DNA of 64,000 nucleotides from NCBI GenBank assembly GCA_030068145.1, contig JAPJBO010000220.1, forward strand, positions 124,001 to 188,000, read 5' to 3'. A program made the translations under genes and the position numbers. Below the pieces are notes generated by a model. The model was not told the origin of the DNA. It did not search any database and saw only the letters and a list, made by a program, of their open reading frames with translations. The DNA is from Diplonema papillatum. Taxonomy: Eukaryota > Euglenozoa > Diplonemea > Diplonemida > Diplonemidae. Shown here one piece after another: positions 45,075 to 55,267 of this stretch (positions are counted from its first letter, which is position 1; every line of letters begins with the position of its first letter).

Positions 45075-45420
45075 TGGGGTTTGTTTACCCAGCCTCCAAA
45101 GACCACTATGTGCTTCTCATAGTGGCAGCCGCTGCTCAATAAGAAGAGCTCAGGCGCACGCGTGGGAGACTACAAGCACCGATCGCTCGCGGAGGCGCGA
45201 AAGGCGTCGGGGAGAGGCAGGCGGCCGACACCGAGGCGTGCGGCGGGATCTGCGTGGGCAAGCCGCCGGCCCGGGACCGGGCCTTGGAGGTCGTGGCCCG
45301 CGCGCATGCGCACGCGTGGGAGGACCACAAGCAGCGGTCGCTGGGGGTTGTTTACCCCGAAGACCATTCTTTGGTTCTCGTATCAACAAGAAAGTCTCAG
45401 GCACATGCGTGCACGCGTGC
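45075..45420 (+). pseudogene. Decaying copies of a segment of the 41.7-45.0 kb gene
   Basis: Coding bases about 44575-44710 recur at about 45187-45343, sharing GGCGTGCGGCGGGA, GTGGGCAAGCCGCCG and CGCACGCGTGGGAGGAC. The tail of another copy lies at 45150-45186. The non-coding blocks between them (GTTTGTTTACCC..AAGACCA) are also duplicated, at about 45077 and 45348. The frame is broken relative to the parent. Confidence 0.8.
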
Positions 45421-46180
45421 CTTCGGAGGGTGAAAAACGAGCGTGCCGACGTCGCGAGTAGACCTAGCTCCGACAGCGCCACAAAAAAGTAGCTCTCGAT
45501 TTTGATGACACAGCGTCATACCAACGAGAATGCGAAGCCTGCACGATGTGACTCGTGAACGGGTGTCAATGCTACACAATATTTAGTACAACTTTAGATT
45601 TCCATCTAGTTGACGCCCCAAGGGTCGACAACGACCAAGCAAAAGAACAAATCAAACCTACGATTTTCTGTTGTTCGCTCGCTTGCAGACGACTGGTGTT
45701 GCAGAAACCGCTTTCCAGCTGTTTCTGCGCCAGGGATCTGGCCGACAAGGCGCTCGCTGACACAATCTCTGCTCGTGTAACCACCCTTTATCGACAAGAC
45801 CCGTTTTTTCGCCATTTGTCGAACGCCGCCTTTTCCGCAAACCCGCATAGAGCTCGGAGCCAGCATGCCCATAGCGTTGGACTGGAGACACCGGTTTAGT
45901 TTGTCTGTGAAGGACATGAAACTACGGGATATTCGGCTCTTCAGCACTTATCGGAAGTCACGACAAGTTAGTGTAGTCCGTAGTGTAGGGATGCCGTTTC
46001 TTTCATTGGCGAATTGTGACTGCAGTCATAACTCTGTGCTGCTGAAAAAGACGTTTCTCCTGGTTGCAGAAGCGACGTTGTTGACGCCTGGTCCCCGGTG
46101 TTGCGGCTGTGTAAGCCGTGGCTTGGCACAGTGATAGGCTCCGAGACCAACGTCTACATCTCCGAGACTTAACTGCGTCC
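45421..46180. other. Intergenic, nothing recognised
   Basis: Low-GC spacer; no exon, RNA gene or strong repeat seen. Confidence 0.5.
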
Positions 46181-46546
46181 AGTCGAATTTAATGCGTAAA
46201 CACGCAAGTACACCAGGGGATCCCGCCTTCTACGTGGCGATGAGTCTGACTTTTGTCTTGCAAGAATGCCGTCGATAGAAGTTGCCGAAGCCACGAAAAT
46301 AACCTCGTTCGTTGCTTCGTGCCCGTATTGCGAATTTGGCAAAACAATGCCTCTCTCTGGTCGAGTTCAGTTCAATGCGTAAACACGCAAGTACACCAGG
46401 GGCTCCCGCCTTTTACGTGGTGACGAGTCTGACTTTTGTCTTGCAAGATGCCGTCGACACACGGTGGCCGGTGCCACGAAACCGAGCCCCTTTGGCACAA
46501 GCAATACTTCGGTACCCTCGCTGATGCGCAAGGTGCTCGTTGAAAT

Positions 46547-46592
46547 TTTGGCCATTTCCAAAAAGACACAAGGTTCTGACCCTGCATGTTAA
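46547..46592 (+). mobile_element. Right-end fragment of the TA-flanked inverted-repeat element
   Basis: Matches the last 45 bp of the complete copy next door (GGCCATTTCCAAAAAGACAC, then GACCCTGCATGT) and is followed by TA. Confidence 0.75.
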
Positions 46593-46630
46593 GTACATTA
46601 TGGGGCGACATTAATACAATACCATTGCTT

Positions 46631-46833
46631 AACATGCAGGGTCTTTTTAAAACGCTCCCGCGGAGCCGATGGCCTCCAAAAAAAATTTTTGGGGAAAAAA
46701 AAAATTGCTCAACTTCATCAAAAATTACTGCAGAGTTTGTTCCAAACTTTTAAAATTCAAAAAACCCATTTTTTTTCCGGAAACAAAAATTTGGCCATTT
46801 CCAAAAAGACACAAGGTTTTGACCCTGCATGTT
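46631..46833 (+). mobile_element. TA-flanked inverted-repeat element (Tc1/mariner-like MITE), complete copy
   Basis: 203 bp with perfect 13-bp terminal inverted repeats (AACATGCAGGGTC and GACCCTGCATGTT). The interior is A/T-rich with long A runs and TTGCTCAACTTCATCAAAAA. It lies inside the satellite array, so it inserted after the array formed. The related copy at 21785-21983 carries TA at both borders. It has no coding capacity and must be moved by another element's transposase. Confidence 0.85.
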
Positions 46834-47720
46834 GGTCGCAATTTCCCCGCAAGCCGCGGGGTTGCCGTCCTGTCCTGATTTTTGCACGCCCAGGCTCGAC
46901 TATTGTCTTGCGCCAGTCGAGTTCAAATGCGGAAGCGCGCAAGTACACCAGGGGCTCCCGCCTTTTACGTGGCGATGAGTCTGACTTTTGTCTTGCAAGA
47001 ATGCCGTCGATAGAAGTTGCCGAAGCCACGAAAATAACCTCGTTCGTTGCTTCGTGCCCGTAATGTCTCTCTGGTCGAGTTCAGTTCAATGCGTAAACAC
47101 GCAAGTACACCAGGGGTTCCCGCCTTTTACGTGGCGATGAGTCTGACTTTTGTCTTGCAAGAATGCCGTCGACAGAAGTAGCCGAAGCCACGAAAATATC
47201 CCCGTTCGTTGCTTCGTGCCCGTAGTTGGCCGAGTTCAGTTCACTGCGTAAACACGCAAGTACACCAGGGGTTCCCGCCTTTTACGTGGTGATGAGTCTG
47301 ACTTTTGTCTTGCAAGAATGCCGTCGACAGAAGTTGCCGAAGCCACGAAGCCGAGCCCCCCGTTCGGTGTCCTTCGTCCCCCTTGTGTTAGACTCTCGCA
47401 AAAAAAAGCCTCCCTCTGGACGAGTTCAGTTCAATGCGTAAACGCGCAAGTACACCAGGGGCTCCCGCCTTTTACATGGCGATGAGTCTGACTTTTGTCT
47501 TGCAAGAAAACCGTCGACACACCGTGGGTCCTTGCGCACGTTTGACGTGCCTATGCCACCAGCCTCTTCGTGTCCCCACTCGCTCCCGTTGCGAGGCGGC
47601 TGGCAGTTCCCGACGCGTGTGCCCAACCCCCGCGCATTTTGCCACGGTGTGTGTGTATCTTCTATTTTTCAGGAAGGAAAGCGATAATTAGCGGGTAATC
47701 AGCAGAGGAAAGAGAGCACA

Positions 47721-50700
47721 ATGGCACCGGCCGGGACGCAGAGAAAGGGCACCGCGGGACAGGGCGACAAGCAGAAGGATGTGAGGATGGCGAACATCGC
47801 GGCGGCGAAGTCGGTGGCGGACGCGGTGCGGACGAGTCTGGGGCCGAGAGGTACAGACAAGATGATCGTGCAAGAGAAGGGAGAAGTCATCATCACGAAC
47901 GACGGAGCGACCATCATGAGCAAGCTCGAGGCCCACCACCCGTGCGCGAAGATGCTCGTCGAGTTGGCGAAGGCGCAGGACGTCGAGGCAGGAGACGGAA
48001 CGACGTCTGTGGTCGTGCTGTGCGGGTCGCTGCTTAAGGCCGCGCAGATGCTGCTGGCGAAGGAGATCCACCCGACCGAGATCGCGTCCGCCTTCCTGCG
48101 GGGCGGTCGCATCGCGACCGAAATCCTGCAGAGCATGTCGCGCCCCATCAACATCGACGACCGAGAGACGCTGATCAAAGCGGCCGTGACGTCCCTCTCC
48201 TCCAAAGTCGTCTCCCAGAACAGCACCCTGCTGGCGCCCATGGCCGTCGACTCCGTCTACCGCGTCCGCGACCAGGTCAACAACACCGTCGACCTCAACT
48301 CCATCAAGGTCGTCACCTGCGTCGGCGGCACCATCGACAACACGGAGATCATCACGAACGGTATCCCCCTTTTCTGTTGTTGGGAGGTTCGCGGCCCACG
48401 AGCAGGAACGGTAGCCTCATTAGTCAACTGTCGTGTGGGCAATTCTCTTGTAGCTGTACTAGGAAGCTTGTTGGTCCCCATTGTGTTCACCCCAAACCTG
48501 GTATTTTCTGTTGCCAACCTCCTTGCCCGGAGCCCGTTGCACTGATGCTGTTCCAGCATTGCTCTTGCTGAAGCCACCTCCCCCACATGTTTGTGAGGCA
48601 CAAACACAGAGTAGTCACTGTCCATTTATGGCGTGACCCACAAATGCTGTCTGGACCGGTTCAATGCCAAAGGCGCATGAGTGTAAGTGTATGCGTGGTG
48701 CTTGTCTGTCAGACCTGTCAGAACCGTACTGGCTTCAATGCAAAACTGAATCTGCAAACCCACCCCCGCGCAAACACAGGCATGATCTTCAAGCAGAAGG
48801 CGTCGCAAGCCGCCGGTGGCCCGACCATCATCAACAACGCAAAAATTGCCCTGGTTCAGTTCCAGCTCTCCGCCCCGAAGACTGACATGGAAATGCAGGT
48901 ATGTCAGCCACAAGAAGCGTTTTTACGAGGACACACGTGGGTAGATATGTAGTTTTCTTAGTAAGCAAGGTGCATCTGGAAGCGGAACTACGGAGACGAT
49001 ACCGTCTCCGTTTCCGTGTTCTGGAAAAGCGTATGGAAGCGTATCGATCTCCGTAAAAGAGCCGCCCCGAGACACGCAGCGCAACGAATGTATAAAAACG
49101 TAGACAAACGACGCCACGGGGCAACGAACTGCATTCGGACCACTTTCACTAAATTCCACTCTTTGTAGGTCGCAATCAAGGACTACCAACAACTCGACCG
49201 CGTCATCAAGCAGGAGAGATCGTACCTCCTCAAGATGTGCAAGAAGATCAGCGACTCCGGGTGCAATGTTCTCCTCATCCAGAAGAGCATCCTGCGCGAC
49301 GCAGTCAACGAGCAAAGTCTTGACTTCCTCGCCAAGATGAAGATCATGGTCCTCAAGGACATCGAGCGCACCGACGTCGAGTTCATCTCGAAGACCCTCG
49401 GCTGCCTTCCCATCTCGAGCCTGGACAACCTCAAACCCGAAAAGGTGTGTTTCCCTCTCACACTCCACCAAGGAGAAGGTAGCAGATGACGATCGAGCTT
49501 CACGAAAAAACACAACCTAAATTTCATTATTCTTTGTCTCTCCGGAGAGACACCTTTCCGGAACAACCGCGCATATGAAATTCAATTGATGCTGTTCGTC
49601 CGTTGCTTCGTGTATTAGTGCAAGTACTCACACACGCAGAGGAGAGTGAACGAAGACCTCGAAACATCACAAAAAGCAGAAGAAGACTGGCCACCGGAGC
49701 AAAACAGAGAGAGAAAATAAGCAGAAGGCACAGTCAAAATGAATGTCTACCTCCAGACAACCGACAAGCGTCCATCGCCAAGCCGCACAAAACTACATCC
49801 CTGGAAGGAATGTGCTTGGTGTCGGTCACAATCAGTCCGGACATGGCTAGCGATCACCCAGAATGAAAGTGCACACCAAAGAAACAACCCGCACCCACAT
49901 AGCCCTTACTTGCTCTAAGAGAACCCATTTCAGCAAAGGTGTCACACGGAGACCCTAAACTTCCGGAAGTCTCAAGCGATCTTTAACCCTAAAGAGCAGA
50001 ACCCTCTCACTTTTCTCAACCCTCTCTCAACCCCCCTCCGTACCCAAGCCTCAGCGGTCCACCGGAGACTGTAAAATACCGACCTTCTAATCCACAAATA
50101 ACGCTCTAAAACAAACAGTTCGGCCACGCGGAGTGCGTCGTGCAGGAAAGCACGCCGGAGGGCAAGATCGTGCGCGTGAAGGGCGTGAAGGCGCCGCCGG
50201 AGGGCTCGCGCGTGGTGATGGCCCCGACGGCGACCGTGTTCATCAAGGCGTCGAACGAGCCGCTGGCAGCCGAGGCTGAGAGGAGTTTCCACGACGCCTT
50301 GTGCGTCGTGCGGTCTCTCGTGAAGAAGAACGCGATCGTCGCCGGAGGCGGCGCGCCGGAGATCCAGCTCGCCATCAACCTCAGCAAGAAGGCGAAGGAG
50401 CTGGAAGGCGTCGACGCGTACTGCATCAAGGCCTACGCCGAGGCGTTCGAAGTGATCCCATACACCCTTGCGGAAAACGCGGGGCTGAACCCCGTCCGCA
50501 CCGTGACCGAGCTGCGGAACCGCCACGTCGAGGGCGACATCAACCACGGCATCAACGTCCGCAAGGGATGCGTCTCCGACATGACCAACGAAAACGTCGT
50601 CGTCCCCCTGCTCGTCCCCTACAACGCCGTCAAGCTCGCTACGGAAACTGTTGCGATGATTCTCAAGGTACCTTGCAATCCCCCCCATGAGTAAAAGCTG

Positions 50701-51233
50701 CGTATACATTACACTAAGGTTTTCCACCCGTCGAGTATTTCTTGTCGCAGGTAGCAGGTGTTAGAAGAAGACTCAATTTGACGCGCATCCAACACTTGTA
50801 GACGGTTAATGCCCCCTGCCTTGCTGCCCGCGAACCACAAGCATCGTAGCTGCACCAATACCGGTGCAAGACTGCGAGTCACCCTCTACTTCGATCTGCC
50901 CGTTCCCGGCGTGCTACGAGGGAACGAACCTGTAAGAGTGCCAACGCTACTCTTACTATAATGTAGTCTATTCATGATAACCAACTACACATAAAAGGTG
51001 GGCTTAACGGGTTTATAGTGCATGCAGATCCGTGTGGTCCGTGTACTTAAAAGTTTCCCATGCTCAACGGCTTTATCACGTGGGCGGCCCTGAGATTACC
51101 CCCCTCGGGTGACACCTCTTTATCTTTAGCCATACTTCAACGTCCTTTGAATTCCCGTTTGATGTGTGTGCGCGACACGTCTCAAATGTACCCGGCACCC
51201 CCACAGATCGACGACATCGTGCAGACGCGCTGA
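47721..51233 (+). CDS. CCT4: CCT chaperonin subunit delta (TCP-1 delta)
   Basis: Five exons: 47721-48360, 48780-48898, 49169-49444, 50119-50667 and 51207-51233. Introns are GT-AG with matching phases, giving about 536 residues, the usual length for this subunit. Motifs are TSLGPRGTDKMI near the N-terminus, ITNDGATI, the ATPase loop GDGTTSVV, and GGGAPEIQ late in the protein. The end IDDIVQTR is typical of the delta subunit and lies in a terminal exon of only eight codons. CCT4 is one of eight subunits of the cytosolic ring that folds actin and tubulin. Intron 3 contains repeat R1, which abuts the acceptor, and intron 4 contains R2. The subunit call relies on the C-terminus and on general similarity to CCT4. 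Confidence 0.95.
50004..50112 (+). repeat. Dispersed repeat R1, copy abutting a CCT delta splice acceptor
   Basis: Begins CTCTCACTTTTCTCAA, then CCCAAGCCTCAGCGGTC, CACCGGAGACTGTAAAATAC and CGACCTTCTAATCCACAAAT, ending AACGCTCTAAAAC. The intron AG lies six bases later (50117-50118), so the repeat supplies most of the 3' splice region. It is very close to the copies in type-B GST promoters. Confidence 0.85.
51016..51149 (+). repeat. Dispersed repeat R2, copy 2
   Basis: In CCT delta intron 4; partner of 38541-38680. Identity is high over the first 90 bases and lower after CCCCCCTC. Confidence 0.8.
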
Positions 51234-51875
51234 TTTTGAGGGATTCCCCGCACTTTCAGAGTGCGTTTGCTTCTCTCGTTGCTAGCCGCCCTGCTACGCA
51301 GGATGGCGTATGTAGATGCGGTTCGTTGGGCCGCAGCCACGATGCACTTTAGGGTGTATGCATCTTGCACAGGAGGTACGAATCCATCAGTTTACGAGCA
51401 CGTTCCCCTCTGTGCTTGGACCCATCAGATTCCACCTCCTTACCTGTTCCTTGTTTTCTTAACCAATCCGTGCCTTCTTTCTCCCGTTTCCCCCCTTCTT
51501 TTTGATTCATTTCGGTTTGCTCACCCCCTTTCTTTTTCCCTTCTGTTTTAAAACTTTTTCCCTTTTCCCCCCACCCCCACGTGGATACACATCAGAAGTC
51601 GAGTTTGCCCACGGGATTTCTTTTTAGAGCTTTTTGGATTCACGTCTTTCCCGAGACTTGTTCTTCTTTTGGCCATCTTCTTTCTTTTCCCCTTTGCCTG
51701 CACTTCCGTGGCTCCTTATCCGTTTTCTCACGCGGAGTGCGGCGTCAAGGACGCTGTTTTTCTTGACTTGCCTCAACTCATTTTACCTTGATTCTCATCC
51801 TTTGTGAAGGCGGTGATCTTGATAACTCCAGGCGGTAGGAAGGCGCAGTAGTGGACCCCGCCCCCTGCTCCAGCG
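51234..51875. other. CCT delta 3' flank, pyrimidine-rich
   Basis: T/C-rich DNA from about 51420 to 51780. No further gene was recognised. Confidence 0.5.
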
Positions 51876-52506
51876 ATCCTGACGAGCTGAAGAGAGCCCT
51901 TCGGAGCGAAATTGTCGCAATCTAAGGGAAGCAATCACGCATACGGGATGGATTTCCCAAGAATTCGTCAGAATCTGTCAATCTAGCCTTCGCTCAATGG
52001 AAGCTGAAGTTTCCCATCAAGGTGTTAGCCGCCGCCGTAGGCCGCGCAGTCGCGAGGAAGAAGAGGCCCCGCAGCGTTACAAGGCGGCGATCCCCCGCGA
52101 GACGAGCTCGCCCGCCGGCCAGAGCGCCCGCTGCAGCACCAACTCCGGTGCCGCCACTCACTGTTAGCAGAGCCGCAACCTGCAGCGCGCCTCCGGAGCG
52201 ACTTACGCCCGCCGTAGCAGTGCGAAGAGAAGTGAGGAGACCGGAAACTCCCCGGAGAGATGGTCCCTGCACTCTAACTCGTCTCTCTCTCTCTCAATCT
52301 ACTGACGAGATGAAGAAAGCCCGCAGAGGCAGCACTTTTCGTGGTGTTAACACCTGTGGCGAGTATTTGCAAGGTACCAATACACCACCGTAAAGCAGGC
52401 ACTTCCCACCGAATGCCAAGATGCGGACAAAATGTTATGCAGGAAATCTTCGCAGAGGGCTCGGGCATTCGACACCAAAGAACACAAATCTCCCAAAGTC
52501 TCAACA
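51876..52506 (+). other. 5' flank of GST gene 1 with a 317-bp extra segment
   Basis: About 51880-51986 and 52304-52500 match the upstream regions of the type-A GST genes (GACGAGCTGAAGAGAGCCCT; GGTGTTAACACCTGTGGCGA). The GC-rich block at about 51987-52303 is absent from the other copies. It is either an insertion here or a deletion in the ancestor of the array. Confidence 0.7.
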
Positions 52507-53169
52507 ATGACGCCGCAAATCAAGCTCATTGGGTTTCCGATGCCCGGCAGGTTGGAGCCGACGCGCTTGGCGCTTGCCTTGGGTGGAATCAAGTTTGAAG
52601 ACAGCTGCATCAGCCGCGAGCAGTGGGGAGAAATGAAGCCGAAGGTGGCGCCGCTGCAGATGCCGCTCATGGAGATCGACGGGAAGCGTGCGTCGCAGAG
52701 CATTGCAATGCTGAGGTACGCGTGCAAGCTTTCGAAGGTTGATGGAAAGCCCCTGTACCCCGAAGATGCGTTCGAGGCGTTGCTCGTTGACGAGTTCGTC
52801 GACAAGGTGGGCGACATGCTCGTGCCGATGCTTCGGACGTTCAGCATTGCGGATGAAGCTGAGAAGATGGCAGCGCGAGCAGCCAACATGAAGAAGGGAG
52901 GCGACGCGGAGAAGTGGGCAGCGCACATCGACGAGGTCTTGGGCAAGAGCAAGTCTGGGTACGCGTTCTTCGACCGGCTGACGATGGCTGACTTGACGAT
53001 CTTCACGATGATGTGGATCTTCCAGACGGGTTTCCTGGACGGAGTTCCCAAAGACTGCCTCGACCACTTGAAGCACATTGCGGCCCACAAGAAGAAGATC
53101 GCGTCTCTGCCGGCAGTAAAGGAGTACTACAAGGACGCAAAAGACGTCCAGACCTTTTACAAATGTTGA
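52507..53169 (+). CDS. Glutathione S-transferase-like protein, gene 1 (hybrid type)
   Basis: 220 residues, no intron. The N-terminal thioredoxin-like domain has PMPGRLEPTRLALALGG and the glutathione-site motif SQSIAMLRYA; the helical C-terminal domain ends FYKC. It most resembles sigma-type GSTs, which conjugate or isomerise with glutathione in the cytosol. The usual catalytic Tyr (KLTYF in the family) is replaced here: KLIGF. Activity therefore may rest on another residue, or the protein may have a non-conjugating role. This copy differs from the rest by Ala in KRASQS (the others have Thr). Its 5' flank is like type A and its 3' flank (CATTCTTCGGCCGTG) like type B, so it may be a recombinant. 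Confidence 0.92.
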   Translation: MTPQIKLIGFPMPGRLEPTRLALALGGIKFEDSCISREQWGEMKPKVAPLQMPLMEIDGKRASQSIAMLRYACKLSKVDGKPLYPEDAFEALLVDEFVDKVGDMLVPMLRTFSIADEAEKMAARAANMKKGGDAEKWAAHIDEVLGKSKSGYAFFDRLTMADLTIFTMMWIFQTGFLDGVPKDCLDHLKHIAAHKKKIASLPAVKEYYKDAKDVQTFYKC

Positions 53170-53837
53170 TCCCTCATTCTTCGGCCGTGAAGCTCCCCTG
53201 GGAGAGATTCACGTGCGTGGTGTGGCTGGGTATTAAGTTGATGAAGCGGATTGAGCATCATTTTGCCGCCAACCCCCAACAGCCGTTTGCCGCAGGCGAT
53301 TGCGCAAAGACTGAAGGAGTCGGAACAAGAAACCAACACAATTCGGCCTGTTCAAGCCGCCCTCACTCGTTCCTCCCCCCCCTCTCTGCCTTGAAACAAA
53401 GCTAGGATGTCGTTTGGAGCTTTGTGAAGGTAACACATTTGTGTTGCCACTGTCACTCCTCCAGCGGCAGACGCTACACTATTCCTCTCAACACCCATCC
53501 GAGAGGCTGACCTCGTCCAGCCTGTCGTTTGGTGCTAAGACAAGGGCCAACGCGTGGTCGCAGACAACGCTCGCTGAACACCTGCCGAGAAGGCCAGGTG
53601 GGTTCTCTTGTGTGACTGCTTTAGGCTGCCCTGTTGCTCCAGATCTTCCTAACCTACCATTCTCCCGCCTGCAACGTATTCTCACTACCCTTTCGTATTC
53701 GAGCAGTGCAGTTAGTACGCATGTGCAGTTAGTACACATGGCCGTTGCGGCCAGCTGCGTTCGCTCAGGAGCTTGCAAACTGAAAGTACATTTGCGCCGG
53801 TAAAGACCGGCGCCCAGCGAGACTAGAGGCAGCAGTT
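53170..53837. other. 3' flank of GST gene 1 including an R3 copy
   Basis: Matches the type-B 3' flank closely. Repeat R3 occupies about 53437-53660. Confidence 0.7.
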
Positions 53838-54532
53838 AAAGTTCGGGAAACAGAAAAGTTCTGGCGAAGCAAAGTTCTGGTGAAAGCAAAGTTCGGCAGC
53901 AAAGTTCGGCGATGCTAAGTTCTGGGGAGGCTGGGCGAAGCTAAGTCAAAGCAAAGTTCGGGTGAACTTCACCGTGAAGCTAAGTTCTGGGGAGGCTAAG
54001 TTCTGGTGAAAGCAAAGTTCCGGCGAAGCATAGCAAAGTTCGGGCGAAGCTAAGTTCGGCGAAGCAAAGCAAAGTTCGGGTGAAGCTAAGCTCTGGGGAG
54101 GCTAAGTTCTGGTGAAAGCAAAGTTCCGGCGAAGCAAAGCAAAGTTCGGGCGAAGCTAAGTTCTGGTGAAGCTAAGTTCCGGGGAAGTTCTGGTGAAGCA
54201 AAGTTCTGGTGAAAGCACAGTTCGGGCGAAGCAAAGCAAAGTTCGGCGAAGCTAAGTTCTGGTGAAGCTAAGTTTGGCGAAAAGCAAAGCAAAGTTGTGG
54301 TGAAGCTAAGTTCCGGGGAGGCTAAGTTCTGGTGAAAGCAAAGTTCGGGCGAAGCAAAGCAAAGTTCGGGCGATGCTAAGTTCTGGTGAAGTCAAGTTCG
54401 GGCGAAGCCAAGTCAAAGCAAAGTTCGGGTGAAGCTAAGTTCTGGAGGCTAAGTTCTGGTGAAAGCAAAGTTCCGGCGAAGCAAAGCAAGGTTCGGGCGA
54501 AGCTAAGCTAGTAAGGCTAAGTTCCGTCCGGG
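53838..54532 (+). repeat. GST-cluster minisatellite, about 695 bp
   Basis: Dozens of irregular short units built from AAGTTCTGGTGAAGC, AAGTTCGGGCGAAGC and AAAGCAAAG. It occurs only between GST genes 1 and 2; the later type-B to type-A intervals lack it. Confidence 0.9.
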
Positions 54533-54623
54533 CCTGAAGTATGCAAATACCCGGTGCCAAATTACGGGTCAAGAAAACCCCGGAGCGAGGGAATTGACCG
54601 AAGACCAAGGAGAACCAAAAAAA

Positions 54624-54698
54624 GGTCCTCGGCGGGGTTCGAACCCGGGAACTCCAGACCTAATACCTGGCGCCGTTCACTCTGCCATCACGGTGTCA
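54624..54698 (-). pseudogene. tRNA-like sequence, probably a pseudogene or SINE head
   Basis: 75 nt on the minus strand with an A-box-like TGGCAGAGTGAACGG and a clear B box GGGTTCGAACCCC. A five-pair anticodon stem (CCAGG/TCTGG) encloses the seven-base loop TATTAGG. The acceptor ends do not pair, and loop position 33 is A rather than U, so a working tRNA is unlikely. It lies in the extra segment between GST genes 1 and 2. Confidence 0.5.
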
Positions 54699-55267
54699 AT
54701 TTCAAGGGGCAAAAAAAGCTATGGCCGCTGACAAAAATTCTGACCCAAAAAAGCACTATGAAAAAGTGCCCCCGGGCTTCGCCCGCGGACCCCCTAAAAA
54801 GTGGGGTTGGCTCGATAGAGCTATTAGCATACCTCTAGTCTCGGAAAAAAAGATGGAACAGAAGTAACTACGTGTGCAGAATAAGGGTGTTCTGGCTTCC
54901 CGTATGGATTGAAATTGCCTCCTCAACGCAAGGGGCGAAGTTACGTACAGGGGGGCAGATTTCCCCCAGAACGCATCGCAATCTGGCATTCTACTGACGA
55001 GCTGAAGAGAGCCCTTCGGAGTAAAGTTGCCTCAATCCAAGAGGAGTCGCGTACAGGGGATGGACTTCCCAAGAATTCATCGGAATCTGTCAATCTAATT
55101 ACGAGGTGAAGAAAGCCTGCAGCATTTTTTGTGGTGCGAACACCTGTGGCGAGTATTTGCAAAGTACCAACTTCCCACCGAATGCCAAGATGCGGACAAA
55201 GTGGTATGCTGAAAATCTTCGCAGAGGGTTCGGGCACACGACACTTAAATCTCCAAAAGTCTCAACA

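Larger units (their letters stand above)
46181..47525 (+). repeat. Six-copy satellite, unit about 150-170 bp
   Basis: Copies begin near 46181, 46361, 46915, 47075, 47230 and 47420. Each has a conserved core: CGAGTTCAGTTCAATGCGTA, CACGCAAGTACACCAGGGG, CGCCTTTTACGTGG, TGAGTCTGACTTTTGTCTTG and a GTCGA. The gap between copies 2 and 3 holds TA-flanked inverted-repeat elements. The core is open on both strands: about 28 codons on + (starting MRKHASTPG), and about 30 on - (LARQKSDSSPRKRREPLVYL). The array ends 195 bp before the CCT delta ATG. Confidence 0.85.

Noticed and set aside
53838-54532. Short-unit array considered as a CRISPR-like array
   Set aside because: Units are irregular and contiguous with no unique spacers, and the host is eukaryotic; it is a minisatellite.
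54554-54838. Possible short + strand gene over the tRNA-like element
   Set aside because: It crosses the tRNA-like and hairpin-rich sequence and has no recognisable product.
55106-55267. N-terminal extension of the type-A GST genes
   Set aside because: The frame is open but not GST-like. The shared CTCAACAATG context and the family's usual N-terminus favour the downstream ATG.
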